A stretch of DNA of 50,441 bases from an uncultured Opitutia bacterium. Lineage in GTDB: Bacteria > Verrucomicrobiota > Verrucomicrobiia > Opitutales > Opitutaceae. Of this stretch, positions 16,610 through 25,386 are shown in pieces; the stretch's first letter is position 1, and each line of letters begins with the position of its first letter. Both the position numbers and the translations under genes were made by a program. The stretch lies in contig CAIUWA010000040.1 in assembly GCA_903902745.1 (NCBI GenBank), forward strand, positions 1-50,441. Direction: 5' to 3'. Below the pieces are notes generated by a model, which was not told the origin of the DNA, ran no database searches, and was given only the letters and a program-made list of their open reading frames with translations.

Positions 16610-17740
16610 TCATGGTGCCACCGTTTGCTGGAATTTGAATCCGCCATCACTGATGGTCAGGATGACGGCGGGCTTGGCCGCGTTCCGCTTTTCGTCAAGC
16701 GTGATGCTGCCGGTGATGCCCGGGTGATTCCGGGTGGCGGCGATGGCATCCCGCAGCTTGTCCCCCTGGGTGGTGCCGGCGCGCTTCATGGCCTCGGCGA
16801 GGATCATCGCGCTGTCGTAGCCGAGGGCGGCCATGTCATCGGGCGTTTCCTGGTAGCGGGCCCGGAATTTTTTCACGAAAGCCTGCACGACGGGGCTTTG
16901 GTCATCGGCGGCAAAGTGACAGGAGAAAAACGAACCGTCGAGCGAGTTGCCCGCCACCTTGAGCAGGGAATCGCCAACCCAGCCGTCACCGCCGAGCAGC
17001 GGCATTTTCAACCCGAGCAGGCGGGCCTGTTTGCCGATGAGCGCGACCTCGGCATAGTAGCCGGGCACGAAGATCGCGTCTGGCTGGGCGGCCTTGAGGG
17101 AGGTGAGCTGGGCCCGGAAGTCCTTGTCACCGCTGGAGTATTTTTGCTCCTTCACGATCTCACCGCCATTCTCCTTGAGGTACTTGATGAAAAACTCGCC
17201 GAGGCCGACCGAGTAGTCCTGCTTCACGTCGGTGAGCAGGGCGACCTTCTTCCAGCCGTGGGCGAGCGCGAATTTCGCCATTACGGTGCCTTGGAACGGG
17301 TCGATGAAGCAGACGCGAAAGATGTAGTCGCCGACCTCCGTGACCTTCGGATTTGTCGATGCGGGGGAGATCATCGGGATATGGTTTTGCTGGCAGATGG
17401 GAGCAGCCTCGAGGGATTTGGACGAGGCCACCTCGCCGAGCACGGCCACGACCTTGTCCTGCGCGATGAACTTCTGGACGATGGTCGCGGGCTGGCCGGC
17501 AAGCGACTGATCATCCTCGGTGATGAGCTGCAATTGCCGGCCGAGCACGCCACCGGCGGAGTTGAGGTCATCAATGGCCAGTTGGGTGCCCTTGTGCGAC
17601 GACTGGCCGAAGCTGGCGTTGCCGCCGGTGAGGGAGGCGAATTCGCCGACTTTGATCCGATCCTGGGCGGGGGCGTGGATGGCAATGGCCGCCGTGATGA
17701 CGGCCGGGAGCAGAAAGGAGCGAAGGAGGGTGGGCATCAT
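16610..17740 (-). CDS. livK: Branched-chain amino acid ABC transporter substrate-binding protein LivK
   Basis: The 376-residue product is a type I periplasmic binding protein of the Leu/Ile/Val-binding family. After a signal peptide (MMPTLLRSFLLPAVITAAIAIHAPA-QDRI) it reads IKVGEFASLTGGNASFGQSSHKGTQLAIDDLNSAGGVLGRQLQLITEDDQS, the family start. Conserved segments are VVAVLGEVASSKSLEAAPICQ, ISPASTNPKVTEVGDYIFRVCFIDPFQG and SVGLGEFFIKYLKENGGEIV. The start at 17740 (tandem ATG) gives a clean signal peptide; the frame to 17971 would add repeat-derived residues. A UrtA-type urea binding protein was considered because of the purine genes in the window, but the sequence fits LivK better. The ligand is inferred. 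Confidence 0.93.
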   Translation of the reverse strand: MMPTLLRSFLLPAVITAAIAIHAPAQDRIKVGEFASLTGGNASFGQSSHKGTQLAIDDLNSAGGVLGRQLQLITEDDQSLAGQPATIVQKFIAQDKVVAVLGEVASSKSLEAAPICQQNHIPMISPASTNPKVTEVGDYIFRVCFIDPFQGTVMAKFALAHGWKKVALLTDVKQDYSVGLGEFFIKYLKENGGEIVKEQKYSSGDKDFRAQLTSLKAAQPDAIFVPGYYAEVALIGKQARLLGLKMPLLGGDGWVGDSLLKVAGNSLDGSFFSCHFAADDQSPVVQAFVKKFRARYQETPDDMAALGYDSAMILAEAMKRAGTTQGDKLRDAIAATRNHPGITGSITLDEKRNAAKPAVILTISDGGFKFQQTVAP

Positions 17741-17867
17741 GGTGGAAACAGGATTCGGAAGGATGGGGATTAGGCTGCGCGGAGCCAAGGTGAGCGACGG
17801 TGGGTTTTCAACCAAACTGTATGTTGCTCGGCCAACGGCAAAGCAGAAGGCGTTCCCGGAATGGAAA

Positions 17868-17896
17868 GTTCGGCGCTCATCGAGCGCCGCTACAAC
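17868..17896. repeat. GGCGCTC/GAGCGCC palindromic repeat
   Basis: TCGGCGCTCATCGAGCGCCGCTACAA at the livK/lptG divergent region resembles the end of the 41661-41811 element (TAGCGGCGCTCTATGAGCGCC), inverted. It is a short hairpin just ahead of the LptF/G gene. Confidence 0.55.
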
Positions 17897-17906
17897 GGAT
17901 CGAACC

Positions 17907-19073
17907 ATGGTCGACTCGGTTTGCGCTTGGACTTCCGGCCAGCTGGGCCTTTCTATCCCGGGGTTGAACACCTTCGACCGTCATCTTCTGCGCGAATGGC
18001 TGCAGATCCTCGGGCTGGTGCTGCTGGCGACGCTCGGCCTGCTGCTCGTGCAGGTGATGTACGATGAATTCCGCCCGGCGCGGGATCTGGGCGCCCGCGG
18101 GCTCGACCTGTGGATGTATTTCCTGGTGACGATGCCGAGCTTCTTCGCTTTGGTGCTGCCGTTCGCGCTGCTGGTCTCGCTGATGCTGGTCCTCGGCCAG
18201 CTCCACCGGGCGAACGAATTCACCGCGATGCGGGCGGCGGGGGTCGGGTTCTTCCGACTCACCCGGCCGCTCTGGCTGGTCGGAGTGCTGTGCTGTGGGC
18301 TGACCTGGTGGCTGAACACCACGGTGGTGCCCTGGTCCGTGGAGGAAAAGAGTTCGCTGCACGACAGCTTCCAATTCCGGGCGCAGGGTGAACTGCCGCC
18401 CGACCGCCGCGTCGCAAAGAGCAGCGTGACCTTCGACAACTACGAGGCACACCGGATGTGGTTCATCAACCGCTACAGCCGTTTCACGAACACCGCCTAT
18501 GGCGTCACCGTCTCCATGCTCGACTCGTCGCGCCGGGAACTCACGCGCCTGACCGCCGCCGAGGGGAAGCGCGACAACGTGCGCGGGGGTTGGGTGTTCA
18601 AGGACGGGCGGGAATTCGACTTCGACGCCGAGACTGGCGATGTCCTGCATCCACAACCGTTCCGCGAAAAATATTATCCCGGGTTTCAGGAGGATCCGGC
18701 CCTGATGCTGCTCATCGACCGCCGGCCGATCGACCTGTCTTTCTACGAGCTGCGGCGCATCCGCGAATATTTCGAGGCGGACAACAATCCCAAGGGCGTG
18801 GACTATGCCGTGCGCTATTTCGGGCTGCTGGCCGACACGATCAGCCCGCTGATCGTCATCGCCATCGCCATCCCCTTCGTGATCACCGGCGTGCGGGTGA
18901 ATCCGGCGGTGGGTGCATCAAAGTCCATCGGTCTTTTTGTCCTGCAATACGCGCTCACGGTGCTGGCGTCATCGCTGGCGGCAAAGCAGTTGGTCCCGGC
19001 CGATGTCGCCGCCTGGCTGCCCAATGCCGGCATGGCAGCGTTGGCGGCGTGGTTCTTCATTCGGCTGCGCTGA
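17907..19073 (+). CDS. LptF/LptG family lipopolysaccharide export permease
   Basis: The product (388 aa) belongs to the YjgP/YjgQ family, the inner-membrane half-permeases that with LptB extract LPS for export. It shows the N-terminal FDRHLLREWLQILGLVLLATLGLLLVQ helix, MPSFFALVLPFALLVSLMLVLGQLHRANEFTAMRAAGVGFFRLTRP (coupling-helix region), a central periplasmic beta-jellyroll (about residues 130-270) and C-terminal helices with ADTISPLIVIAIAIPFVITGVRV. ATG at 17907 was chosen; a TTG at 17964 would give LNTFDRHLL and fits family N-termini equally well. LptF and LptG cannot be told apart here. Its partner is not adjacent. Confidence 0.88.
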   Translation: MVDSVCAWTSGQLGLSIPGLNTFDRHLLREWLQILGLVLLATLGLLLVQVMYDEFRPARDLGARGLDLWMYFLVTMPSFFALVLPFALLVSLMLVLGQLHRANEFTAMRAAGVGFFRLTRPLWLVGVLCCGLTWWLNTTVVPWSVEEKSSLHDSFQFRAQGELPPDRRVAKSSVTFDNYEAHRMWFINRYSRFTNTAYGVTVSMLDSSRRELTRLTAAEGKRDNVRGGWVFKDGREFDFDAETGDVLHPQPFREKYYPGFQEDPALMLLIDRRPIDLSFYELRRIREYFEADNNPKGVDYAVRYFGLLADTISPLIVIAIAIPFVITGVRVNPAVGASKSIGLFVLQYALTVLASSLAAKQLVPADVAAWLPNAGMAALAAWFFIRLR

Positions 19074-19175
19074 GCGGGCGTGACCACCGGAGGTTTTGGA
19101 TGTTCCGCGATAAATTAGGCGGCGGCATGCTGCCGGATTAAACTTTTTCCCGTGGCGGGCGTCGTAACCCCTGTC

Positions 19176-19613
19176 ATGAAAACCATCATCCTCGCACTCT
19201 CGCTGGCGGTCGCCGGGGTCGGTCCGGCGCATGCTCAGCTTTTTCAACCTGTCATCACGCGCGACGCCGTCTTGGGCGCCGTGGCCGGGGCGCTCATCGG
19301 GGGCCATAACCATGATCGCTGGGGTGAAGGCGCAGTGATCGGTGCGGCCGCCGGTGCCTTGCTGGGCGCCACAGTCGATCAGCCGCGTGCGGTGGTCTAC
19401 AGTCAGGCGCCCGTGGTCCAAGTTGCGCCCGTTGCTTATCCTGCACCGCAGGTTGTCTATGTGGAACAACCCCGGCCTGTCCAGGTGGTCCGCATGGTTG
19501 AGCCGGCACCGGTGGTCTATTACGCTTCGGCGCCTCTTGTGGTGGCAGCGCCAGTCCGTTACTATTATCCAACCCGCGTGGTTTACGTCACTCGCGAACG
19601 TCGTTTCCGGTAA
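19176..19613 (+). CDS. Secreted glycine-zipper protein
   Basis: The 145-residue product has a signal peptide (MKTIILALSLAVAGVGPAHA-QLFQ) followed by a glycine-zipper segment, AVLGAVAGALIGG and AVIGAAAGALLGATV. The C-terminal half is rich in Val, Pro and Tyr (VVYSQAPVVQVAPVAYPAPQVVYVEQP...VVYYASAPLVV) and ends in a basic tail. Such proteins are small envelope proteins of unknown function. The ATG at 19176 gives a clean signal peptide. A terminator follows at 19640-19675. Confidence 0.75.
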   Translation: MKTIILALSLAVAGVGPAHAQLFQPVITRDAVLGAVAGALIGGHNHDRWGEGAVIGAAAGALLGATVDQPRAVVYSQAPVVQVAPVAYPAPQVVYVEQPRPVQVVRMVEPAPVVYYASAPLVVAAPVRYYYPTRVVYVTRERRFR

Positions 19614-19639
19614 CCCATCCGCTTGGCCTGATCATTCAT

Positions 19640-19675
19640 CCCGCCACGACCGGTTAGTGGCGGGTTTTATTTTTG
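19640..19675 (+). terminator. Rho-independent terminator after the glycine-zipper gene
   Basis: An 8-bp perfect stem (CCCGCCAC with GTGGCGGG) with a 9-nt loop is followed by TTTTATTTTTG. It starts 27 bp past the stop codon. Confidence 0.88.
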
Positions 19676-19734
19676 CCCTGGCGAGATGGGCGAACCGGGC
19701 TGGTTGCCGGGTGAACGGAACGCCCCGCTCAGCT

Positions 19735-20421
19735 TCAGGGGGCCGAGGGAACGGGGGCGGGCGGTGTGGCCAACTTGTTTGGCTGCAGGGTCAGCACCTG
19801 CGTTTCCATCTGGCCGCCGGCCCGGAGCGAAACCTTCACCGGGATGGCATCGGAGGCTATGCCCAGGCGGGACGTCATCGGATCGGCTTCAGCGGATCCA
19901 TTCGGGGTCAGCCGGATTTTATCGGGCTGCACGACAAAATTCCCGAGCTCGGAATCAAAATCAGTCACCTCGACGTCGATCGGGGTGGCACCAAGGTTGG
20001 TGAGGCGAAGATGAAGACGCAGCGCCGGAAGATTGGTGGGCAGGATGCGCTGAACCGGACTGTCGTCGCGGTCACCGGCTCTTCCTTCCGCCAGCGCGCC
20101 ACCGGACCCCCGCGCGCCACTTTTTCCGCGGCCGTCGCGTCGGCTATCGGCGCCGGCGGGGTTCGCGGAGCCGCCGCCCGACCCACCGGCCCGGCCTCTG
20201 CGTTCGGAAAAGCCACCCCGGTTGAGCAGGATTTCCGCTTGGATCTGGCCGGCGAGAAATGTGGCCTGGGCCTCCATTTCAGGAATGGCCACCTCCGCGG
20301 CCGCTGCGGCTGGGGCAGGAGGAGTCGGCCGGTTGCTTTCGCACGCGGCGAGACCGAGGAGGATCAGAATCGCGGACAAAAGCCGCGGCAGGGCTGGGTG
20401 AGGCTGGCGGGACAAGGACAT
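19735..20421 (-). CDS. Putative lipoprotein with Gly/Arg-rich linker
   Basis: The 228-residue product starts with a lipoprotein signal, SAILILLGLAAC-ESNRP, where the Cys is the expected lipidation site. A Pro/Ala segment, a predicted helix (PEMEAQATFLAGQIQAEILLNRGG) and a low-complexity Gly/Arg/Ser stretch (about residues 70-118) follow. The C-terminal part (LHLRLTNLGATPIDVEVTDFDSELGNFVVQPDKIRLTPNGSAEADPM) reads like a beta-sandwich. I do not recognise a family. It precedes the oxygenase gene's 3' end by 42 bp, both on the minus strand, so they may be co-transcribed. Confidence 0.7.
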   Translation of the reverse strand: MSLSRQPHPALPRLLSAILILLGLAACESNRPTPPAPAAAAAEVAIPEMEAQATFLAGQIQAEILLNRGGFSERRGRAGGSGGGSANPAGADSRRDGRGKSGARGSGGALAEGRAGDRDDSPVQRILPTNLPALRLHLRLTNLGATPIDVEVTDFDSELGNFVVQPDKIRLTPNGSAEADPMTSRLGIASDAIPVKVSLRAGGQMETQVLTLQPNKLATPPAPVPSAP

Positions 20422-20462
20422 CAGGTTTTTTCGACTCTCAACTCCGGGGGAAGTTTCACGCG

Positions 20463-21080
20463 TCAGGTCCAGTTGTAGTTGAAACTGATGCTGATCCGCT
20501 CGGCGGGTACCCGGTTGGCGGTGACTTCATGGCGCAGCCAGCTTTCGAAAAGAATCACCTGGCCGGCCTCGGCGGGAAACGTGACATGCGGGCGGTTGAC
20601 GGGGCGCGCCTCCGGCAGTTTGGGGGGAGCAGCCATGAACTTGCTCAGGCGTGGATCCTCGAATTTCAGGCCGGGGCAGCCCGGCGGCGTGGCGACGTAG
20701 TAGGTGCCACTGATGAATGACAGCGGATGCAGGTGCAGGGAATGCGCCGTGGTCTCAGGCATGATATTCACCCAGCAGTCAGTCATGCGGATGGCGCGGC
20801 CGCGCAGATCCATGTCGAGCGCCCGGGCGAAGGCGCGCACATGGCGCGTCAGTTTTTTTTCCAGCCCGGTGAACGTGCTGGAGAAGCGGTGCAGTTCGTT
20901 CATCGACGCGTAGCTCGTGTAGCCACCCGGATAGTTTTTGGCCGACCAGCGCCGGCCTGCGGCATCAAAGGCGCGCAACCGCCGGCATTCATTTCCCAGT
21001 TCGGCGTTGAAACGGGCCAGACCGGACGGCTGGAGCGGCTCGCGATAGATAAACGTCGGGAACCAGGCGCGGGTGGGCAT
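20463..21080 (-). CDS. Putative 2OG-Fe(II) oxygenase family protein (TIGR02466-like)
   Basis: The 205-residue protein starts MPTRAWFPTFIYREPL and has the arrangement of the TIGR02466 group of putative 2-oxoglutarate and iron-dependent oxygenases: a central segment SLHLHPLSFISGTYYVATPPGCPGLKFEDPR, then AGQVILFESWLRHEVTANRVPAERISISFNYNW. The His residues in HLHP, the second His in WLRHEV and the Arg in ERISISFN are candidates for iron and 2-oxoglutarate binding. The substrate is unknown. A GTG at 21107 would add nine residues; the ATG at 21080 fits the family N-terminus better. Confidence 0.75.
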   Translation of the reverse strand: MPTRAWFPTFIYREPLQPSGLARFNAELGNECRRLRAFDAAGRRWSAKNYPGGYTSYASMNELHRFSSTFTGLEKKLTRHVRAFARALDMDLRGRAIRMTDCWVNIMPETTAHSLHLHPLSFISGTYYVATPPGCPGLKFEDPRLSKFMAAPPKLPEARPVNRPHVTFPAEAGQVILFESWLRHEVTANRVPAERISISFNYNWT

Positions 21081-21173
21081 GGCCGGAGCGAAATCGGCAC
21101 GCGTCACGCCCGCAACGGCGAAAGTTCCCGGGTGAAGGAATGGCCGGGAGAACCGGTGGCCCTGCCGGGGCGG

Positions 21174-21605
21174 CTAGGTGCCCTTGTGCAAGGCCCGTCC
21201 GGCCACATTAGGCACGGGGCGGGTCCATTCCCGCGCCGCGGGGCTTTGCAGCACTTTCCATTGCCAGGCGCCGAACAAGAGGCCGAACGCCACGGCCAGA
21301 AACATGAAAAACACGCGGTCGTGTCCCAGCGGTACGCTCCGCGGCTGGAAGACCCAGTTGAAAGCGGCGATGCCGATCACGGCTGAAGCGACGAGGCAAA
21401 AGATACCCCAGATGACACCGGCTTTGCGCGCGACATCGCAACGCAGGATAATACCCAAGCCGATCGCAACCATCATGAGATCCCACAGCAGCGGGAAAAG
21501 AAGGCCGAAGGGCTCGGTATTATGACTGAGCTGGAAGAGGGTATGCGTGCCGAAAACGACAAAAAATGCCCCGGCCAGCAGCGGACAGTAGGGTAATTTC
21601 TTCAT
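21174..21605 (-). CDS. Small integral membrane protein, function unknown
   Basis: The 143-residue protein has four predicted membrane helices: PLLAGAFFVVFGTHTLF, PFGLLFPLLWDLMMVAIGLGIIL, AGVIWGIFCLVASAVIGIAAFNWVF and VFFMFLAVAFGLLFGAWQW. No family is recognised. The start at 21605 (MKKLPYCPLL) removes 69 residues of an upstream in-frame extension that shows no membrane or signal character. Downstream on the same strand lies the oxygenase gene. Confidence 0.65.
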   Translation of the reverse strand: MKKLPYCPLLAGAFFVVFGTHTLFQLSHNTEPFGLLFPLLWDLMMVAIGLGIILRCDVARKAGVIWGIFCLVASAVIGIAAFNWVFQPRSVPLGHDRVFFMFLAVAFGLLFGAWQWKVLQSPAAREWTRPVPNVAGRALHKGT

Positions 21606-21992
21606 TGGGGGTAACTGACCTGCGAAATCACGCTGCTTCCTTTCAATGGCATGTCGAGGCCGGAGGCGGGATTTCTCGGGAAAAAAGTTTTGGCAATTAT
21701 TGAACGTCACCAGTGGCGGTCCGCGGTTCCATGTCAGGCCCGCATTTTTGCGGTCCAACGACCGGCAGGCTGTTGGCGACGAACCTTCGGGCCGTCGGAT
21801 TACAGGATTCATGCAGCCCCGGCAGAGAGCAGATTTTGCTCATGGCGGAATAAACCTCTGGGCCTGTAGCCGGGGTCGTTGACCCCGGCCCGGGCTCCGC
21901 GAGGCCGGGTTTGGTGATTCACCCCGAACCAGCTTCCTTACGTCAGCTGCTACACGTGACTGTATCGGTCCGCCTTGGATGGCGGACGGCGC
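21606..21992. other. Intergenic region with palindromic repeats
   Basis: No gene is recognised in these 387 bases. The part at 21864-21960 contains TGTAGCCGGGGTCGTTGACCCCGGC and ends CAGCTGCTACACGTG, a repeat of the same style as those near 41661 and 48420. A second hairpin (GTCCGCC with GGCGGAC, 21969-21987) lies just past the dehydrogenase stop codon but lacks a U-tract. The promoter of the small membrane-protein gene should lie in 21606-21750. Confidence 0.5.
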
Positions 21993-22805
<813 letters not shown>

Positions 22806-22873
22806 GAGTGAAAGGGGAAAATGCACCACTGCCGGGCGCATGTCTCGCGAAAAAAGCAGACGGGATCCGGAGC

Positions 22874-23296
22874 TCAGCGGGCGCTGAAAACCTTCGCCAC
22901 GGTCAAATGGACCATTTCATCCGGTGACATATGCGTGACGGACGGGCGGTAATACCGGCCCTCGGCCAGCATTTGATGCCGGCGGTTGTCGGCGACGGTG
23001 ATCGAGAACGTGGTCAGGTGGGAGGTGAAATCAAAGACCCACTCGTCCTCGTAGGTCACGAGGGCGTCCGTCTCGGGGGACATCATGGTGAGCGGACCGG
23101 CCACAGCCTCGTAGCCCAGGCTGCGCAGTTCCTGCACGATGAGCTCATCGAGGCGATGATTGTCGTTGAGCCGGTGCTCCACGAAAATGTGCCGGAGCTG
23201 GGAGAGATCCGCCTTGGGGGCCTGGCGGGTGGTCAGGGATGAAGTGCAGCCTGTGAGCAGGGCGAGCAGAAGCAAAAGTACGACGGCAGCTTTCAT
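22874..23296 (-). CDS. Putative lipoprotein
   Basis: The 140-residue product has a short lipoprotein signal, KAAVVLLLLLALLTGC-TSS, with the lipobox LTGC. The mature part (LRHIFVEHRLNDNHRLDELIVQELRSLGYEAVAGPLTMMSPETDALVTYEDEWVFDFTSHLTTFSITVADNR) has a pattern seen in small periplasmic-facing lipoproteins that pair a helix with a beta sheet. No family name is certain; DUF4136-like is possible. It lies upstream of the SDR gene on the same strand (68-bp gap). Confidence 0.7.
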   Translation of the reverse strand: MKAAVVLLLLLALLTGCTSSLTTRQAPKADLSQLRHIFVEHRLNDNHRLDELIVQELRSLGYEAVAGPLTMMSPETDALVTYEDEWVFDFTSHLTTFSITVADNRRHQMLAEGRYYRPSVTHMSPDEMVHLTVAKVFSAR

Positions 23297-23377
23297 CCGG
23301 AACCAGACAGGCTGTCAGGGAGAATGTTGGCAATCATTCCCATCGGAATCGCGTGACCACATTCCGCGCGAGGCGAA

Positions 23378-24325
23378 TCACTTGGACGACTGACCCAGCA
23401 TCTCGCGCAATGTGGTGCGCCAGTGCACCCGCGCTGTCAGTCCTTGATCGTGCCCGACGCCTTCCTCGGTGCTGTAGCGGTAGGCAAGTTCAACCTGCCA
23501 TTTGCCGGGCAAACCCCACTTGGCGGTGCGCGCGAGCGGCATGTCCCAGATGCCGCCGAGTTTGAATTCATGGCCCAGGTGTGGGCCGATATCCTCCGAA
23601 AAATGGCGGAAGGTATAATCGAAAAAACCGCCGAACTCGCCGGGTTTGTAGAGGACGCCCGGCGCAACTTCGATCGTGTCGCGCTGGATCACGCCGATGG
23701 GGGGAACCGCCGGGCCGTCGACCTCGCGGTCATAACTGAATTGCGTGTACAGGGTGGTGTGCGGCCAGGGCAGTTGCCGCGAGGCGGAGATGGAGGGCGT
23801 GAGATGGGTGTAATGGTCATTGACCTCGACCGGGGGGCTGCCGAGCGGAGTGCGGGCAGCGAAGCCGACCGTGATCGCATCATAATAAAGATATGGGATG
23901 CGGCCGAAATTGTGGCGGATGCCCAGTTTGCCTTCCCCCGGGCCCCAGCGATGATCCCGGCCGCTGTTGATCGGATTGGGGCTGAACGGCATGACGCCGC
24001 CGAAAAGTTCGGTGCGCGCGGTCAAACCGTACCGCAACTCGATCGGATAGCGGATGAACTCGTTGTCGCGGAAATCGCTGAACTTCGGGGAAAAATCGAG
24101 CACGACATTGTACTGCGAAAGCGTATCCGGCAGCATCGTATTGAAGAATTCGCTCATCCGCAGCACGTCCTCGCGCATCCCGGTCATCAACTGCTGGGAG
24201 CTGGTGGCCATGGACGGGGAGCTGCCCGCCGCCTCCGCGGACAGGATATTTGCCGCCGGAATAAATCCGAACAGGGTGGCGGCGAGGAATCGCGGCAAAG
24301 TGGAGCGGATTAGGCGGAAGGACAT
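23378..24325 (-). CDS. Putative outer-membrane beta-barrel protein
   Basis: The 315-residue protein has a basic N-terminus and hydrophobic signal (RSTLPRFLAATLFGFIPAANILSAEA). The rest alternates polar and aromatic residues in many short segments, for example YPIELRYGLTARTELFGGVMPFSP, LGIRHNFG, LYYDAITVGFAARTPLG, TTLYTQFSYDREVDG and WQVELAYRYSTEEG, typical of outer-membrane strands. No porin family can be assigned. ATG at 24325 is chosen because it starts directly before the signal peptide; the longer frame to 24736 overlaps the divergent DUF1294 gene. The divergent start regions are about 75 bp apart. Confidence 0.65.
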   Translation of the reverse strand: MSFRLIRSTLPRFLAATLFGFIPAANILSAEAAGSSPSMATSSQQLMTGMREDVLRMSEFFNTMLPDTLSQYNVVLDFSPKFSDFRDNEFIRYPIELRYGLTARTELFGGVMPFSPNPINSGRDHRWGPGEGKLGIRHNFGRIPYLYYDAITVGFAARTPLGSPPVEVNDHYTHLTPSISASRQLPWPHTTLYTQFSYDREVDGPAVPPIGVIQRDTIEVAPGVLYKPGEFGGFFDYTFRHFSEDIGPHLGHEFKLGGIWDMPLARTAKWGLPGKWQVELAYRYSTEEGVGHDQGLTARVHWRTTLREMLGQSSK

Positions 24326-24400
24326 GCGGATAAGGAAAGGACAGCCGAACGGCCTTCTGGTGCCACGGCAAGCAGCGATCCAGCTGCCGGTGCCGCCGGA

Positions 24401-24724
24401 ATGGCTTGGCGGGAAGCCCTGAGCCGCAACACTTCCCGGTCCGTGAAATCCATTTCCCTGCTGCCAGCCGCGGCTATTTATTACGCGGCGATGACGGTAC
24501 TGACGGTTGCGCTCTATGCCGCCGACAAGCGCGCGGCCCGGCGGGGTTCGGTCCGGGTGCGGGAGCGGACGTTGCACCTCTGGACCTTGGGCGGGGGATT
24601 TGTCGGAGCCCTGACGGGCCAGTGGCTGTTGCGACACAAATCCCGCCATTGGGAATTTGGGCTGATCGCCTGGGGTGCGCTCGGCCTGCATGCTACCCTC
24701 TGGATTTGGTGGCTGGTCCACTAA
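24401..24724 (+). CDS. DUF1294 family membrane protein
   Basis: The 107-residue product contains the DUF1294 pattern: AADKRAARRGSVRVRERTLHLWTLGGGFVGALTGQWLLRHKSRHWEF, with the DK and RHK motifs. Three or four hydrophobic helices are visible. Full-length members sometimes carry an N-terminal cold-shock domain; this one does not, and its first 20 residues are short and polar. Function unknown. An internal GTG start about 14 codons downstream is possible. Confidence 0.8.
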   Translation: MAWREALSRNTSRSVKSISLLPAAAIYYAAMTVLTVALYAADKRAARRGSVRVRERTLHLWTLGGGFVGALTGQWLLRHKSRHWEFGLIAWGALGLHATLWIWWLVH

Positions 24725-24752
24725 ACCGTGATCCAAACGATGGAATTCCGGC

Positions 24753-25247
24753 TTACGGATCGCTGTTCCGCTCGTACCAGATGAACTTTTTTTGCGGGAG
24801 GTCGTAGATCACCCGGAAGTAGGCTTCGCCACCGTCGTTGATCCAAAACGGATCTTTCTTCCAGTGATCGGGATCGTAGTGGGGATCCTTGGCCGCGACC
24901 TGCGCCTTCTCGTCGGGGGTAAGATCCATCGAGAAATAACTCAGGAACAGCAGCTTGGCCCCGTCGAATTCGACGCCGGTCACCTGCCGGCGGTAGTTCG
25001 TCCAGCTGTCGTGGCGAAGCCGTCCATTGGATTTGAGAAATTCCTCCAGGCCGGCCTCGGCGCCTTCCAGGTCTTTCGTGGCGGGCGTCCAGTAGCCCGT
25101 GATCCCCTGGGGCTTGAAGAAGCACACGGCCTGCAGCAGGCCTGCGGCTTTCTCCTTGGGGAAAATCACCGTTCGATCCGTCGGGACGAGGACGGTCGCC
25201 GGAGGGGAAGCAGGGACGGGGGTGGGGGAATCTTTTTCGCTGCTCAT
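24753..25247 (-). CDS. Hypothetical protein
   Basis: The 164-residue acidic protein has no signal peptide or membrane segment. It opens with a Ser/Pro-rich leader (SSEKDSPTPVPASPP), followed by a compact region with many aromatic residues: VCFFKPQGITGYWTPATKDLEGAEAGLEEFLKSN, GVEFDGAKLLFLSYFS and AYFRVIYDLPQKKFIWYERNSDP. Codon usage is ordinary for the window. No family is recognised. It is convergent with DUF1294 and has a palindromic repeat upstream (about 25315-25370). Confidence 0.7.
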   Translation of the reverse strand: MSSEKDSPTPVPASPPATVLVPTDRTVIFPKEKAAGLLQAVCFFKPQGITGYWTPATKDLEGAEAGLEEFLKSNGRLRHDSWTNYRRQVTGVEFDGAKLLFLSYFSMDLTPDEKAQVAAKDPHYDPDHWKKDPFWINDGGEAYFRVIYDLPQKKFIWYERNSDP

Positions 25248-25386
25248 AATTCTCGTTGGAAAGTGAAGCGTCGCTGCGAAATTGGCAAACCTCGGTTCGG
25301 GGATGGCGGAAAAATGTAGCGGCGGTCTGCGTGTCCGCCATAGCTTCAGCGACGGCGGATGACCCTCGGATTGGGCGGATCGGCGC

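Noticed and set aside
12918-17740. Urea (Urt) transporter instead of a Liv transporter
   Set aside because: Purine breakdown made this attractive, but the binding protein and permeases have LivK, LivH and LivM sequences and no urease genes are nearby.
21969-21987. Terminator after the SDR gene
   Set aside because: The stem is fair but no U-tract follows in the direction of transcription; it probably belongs to a repeat.
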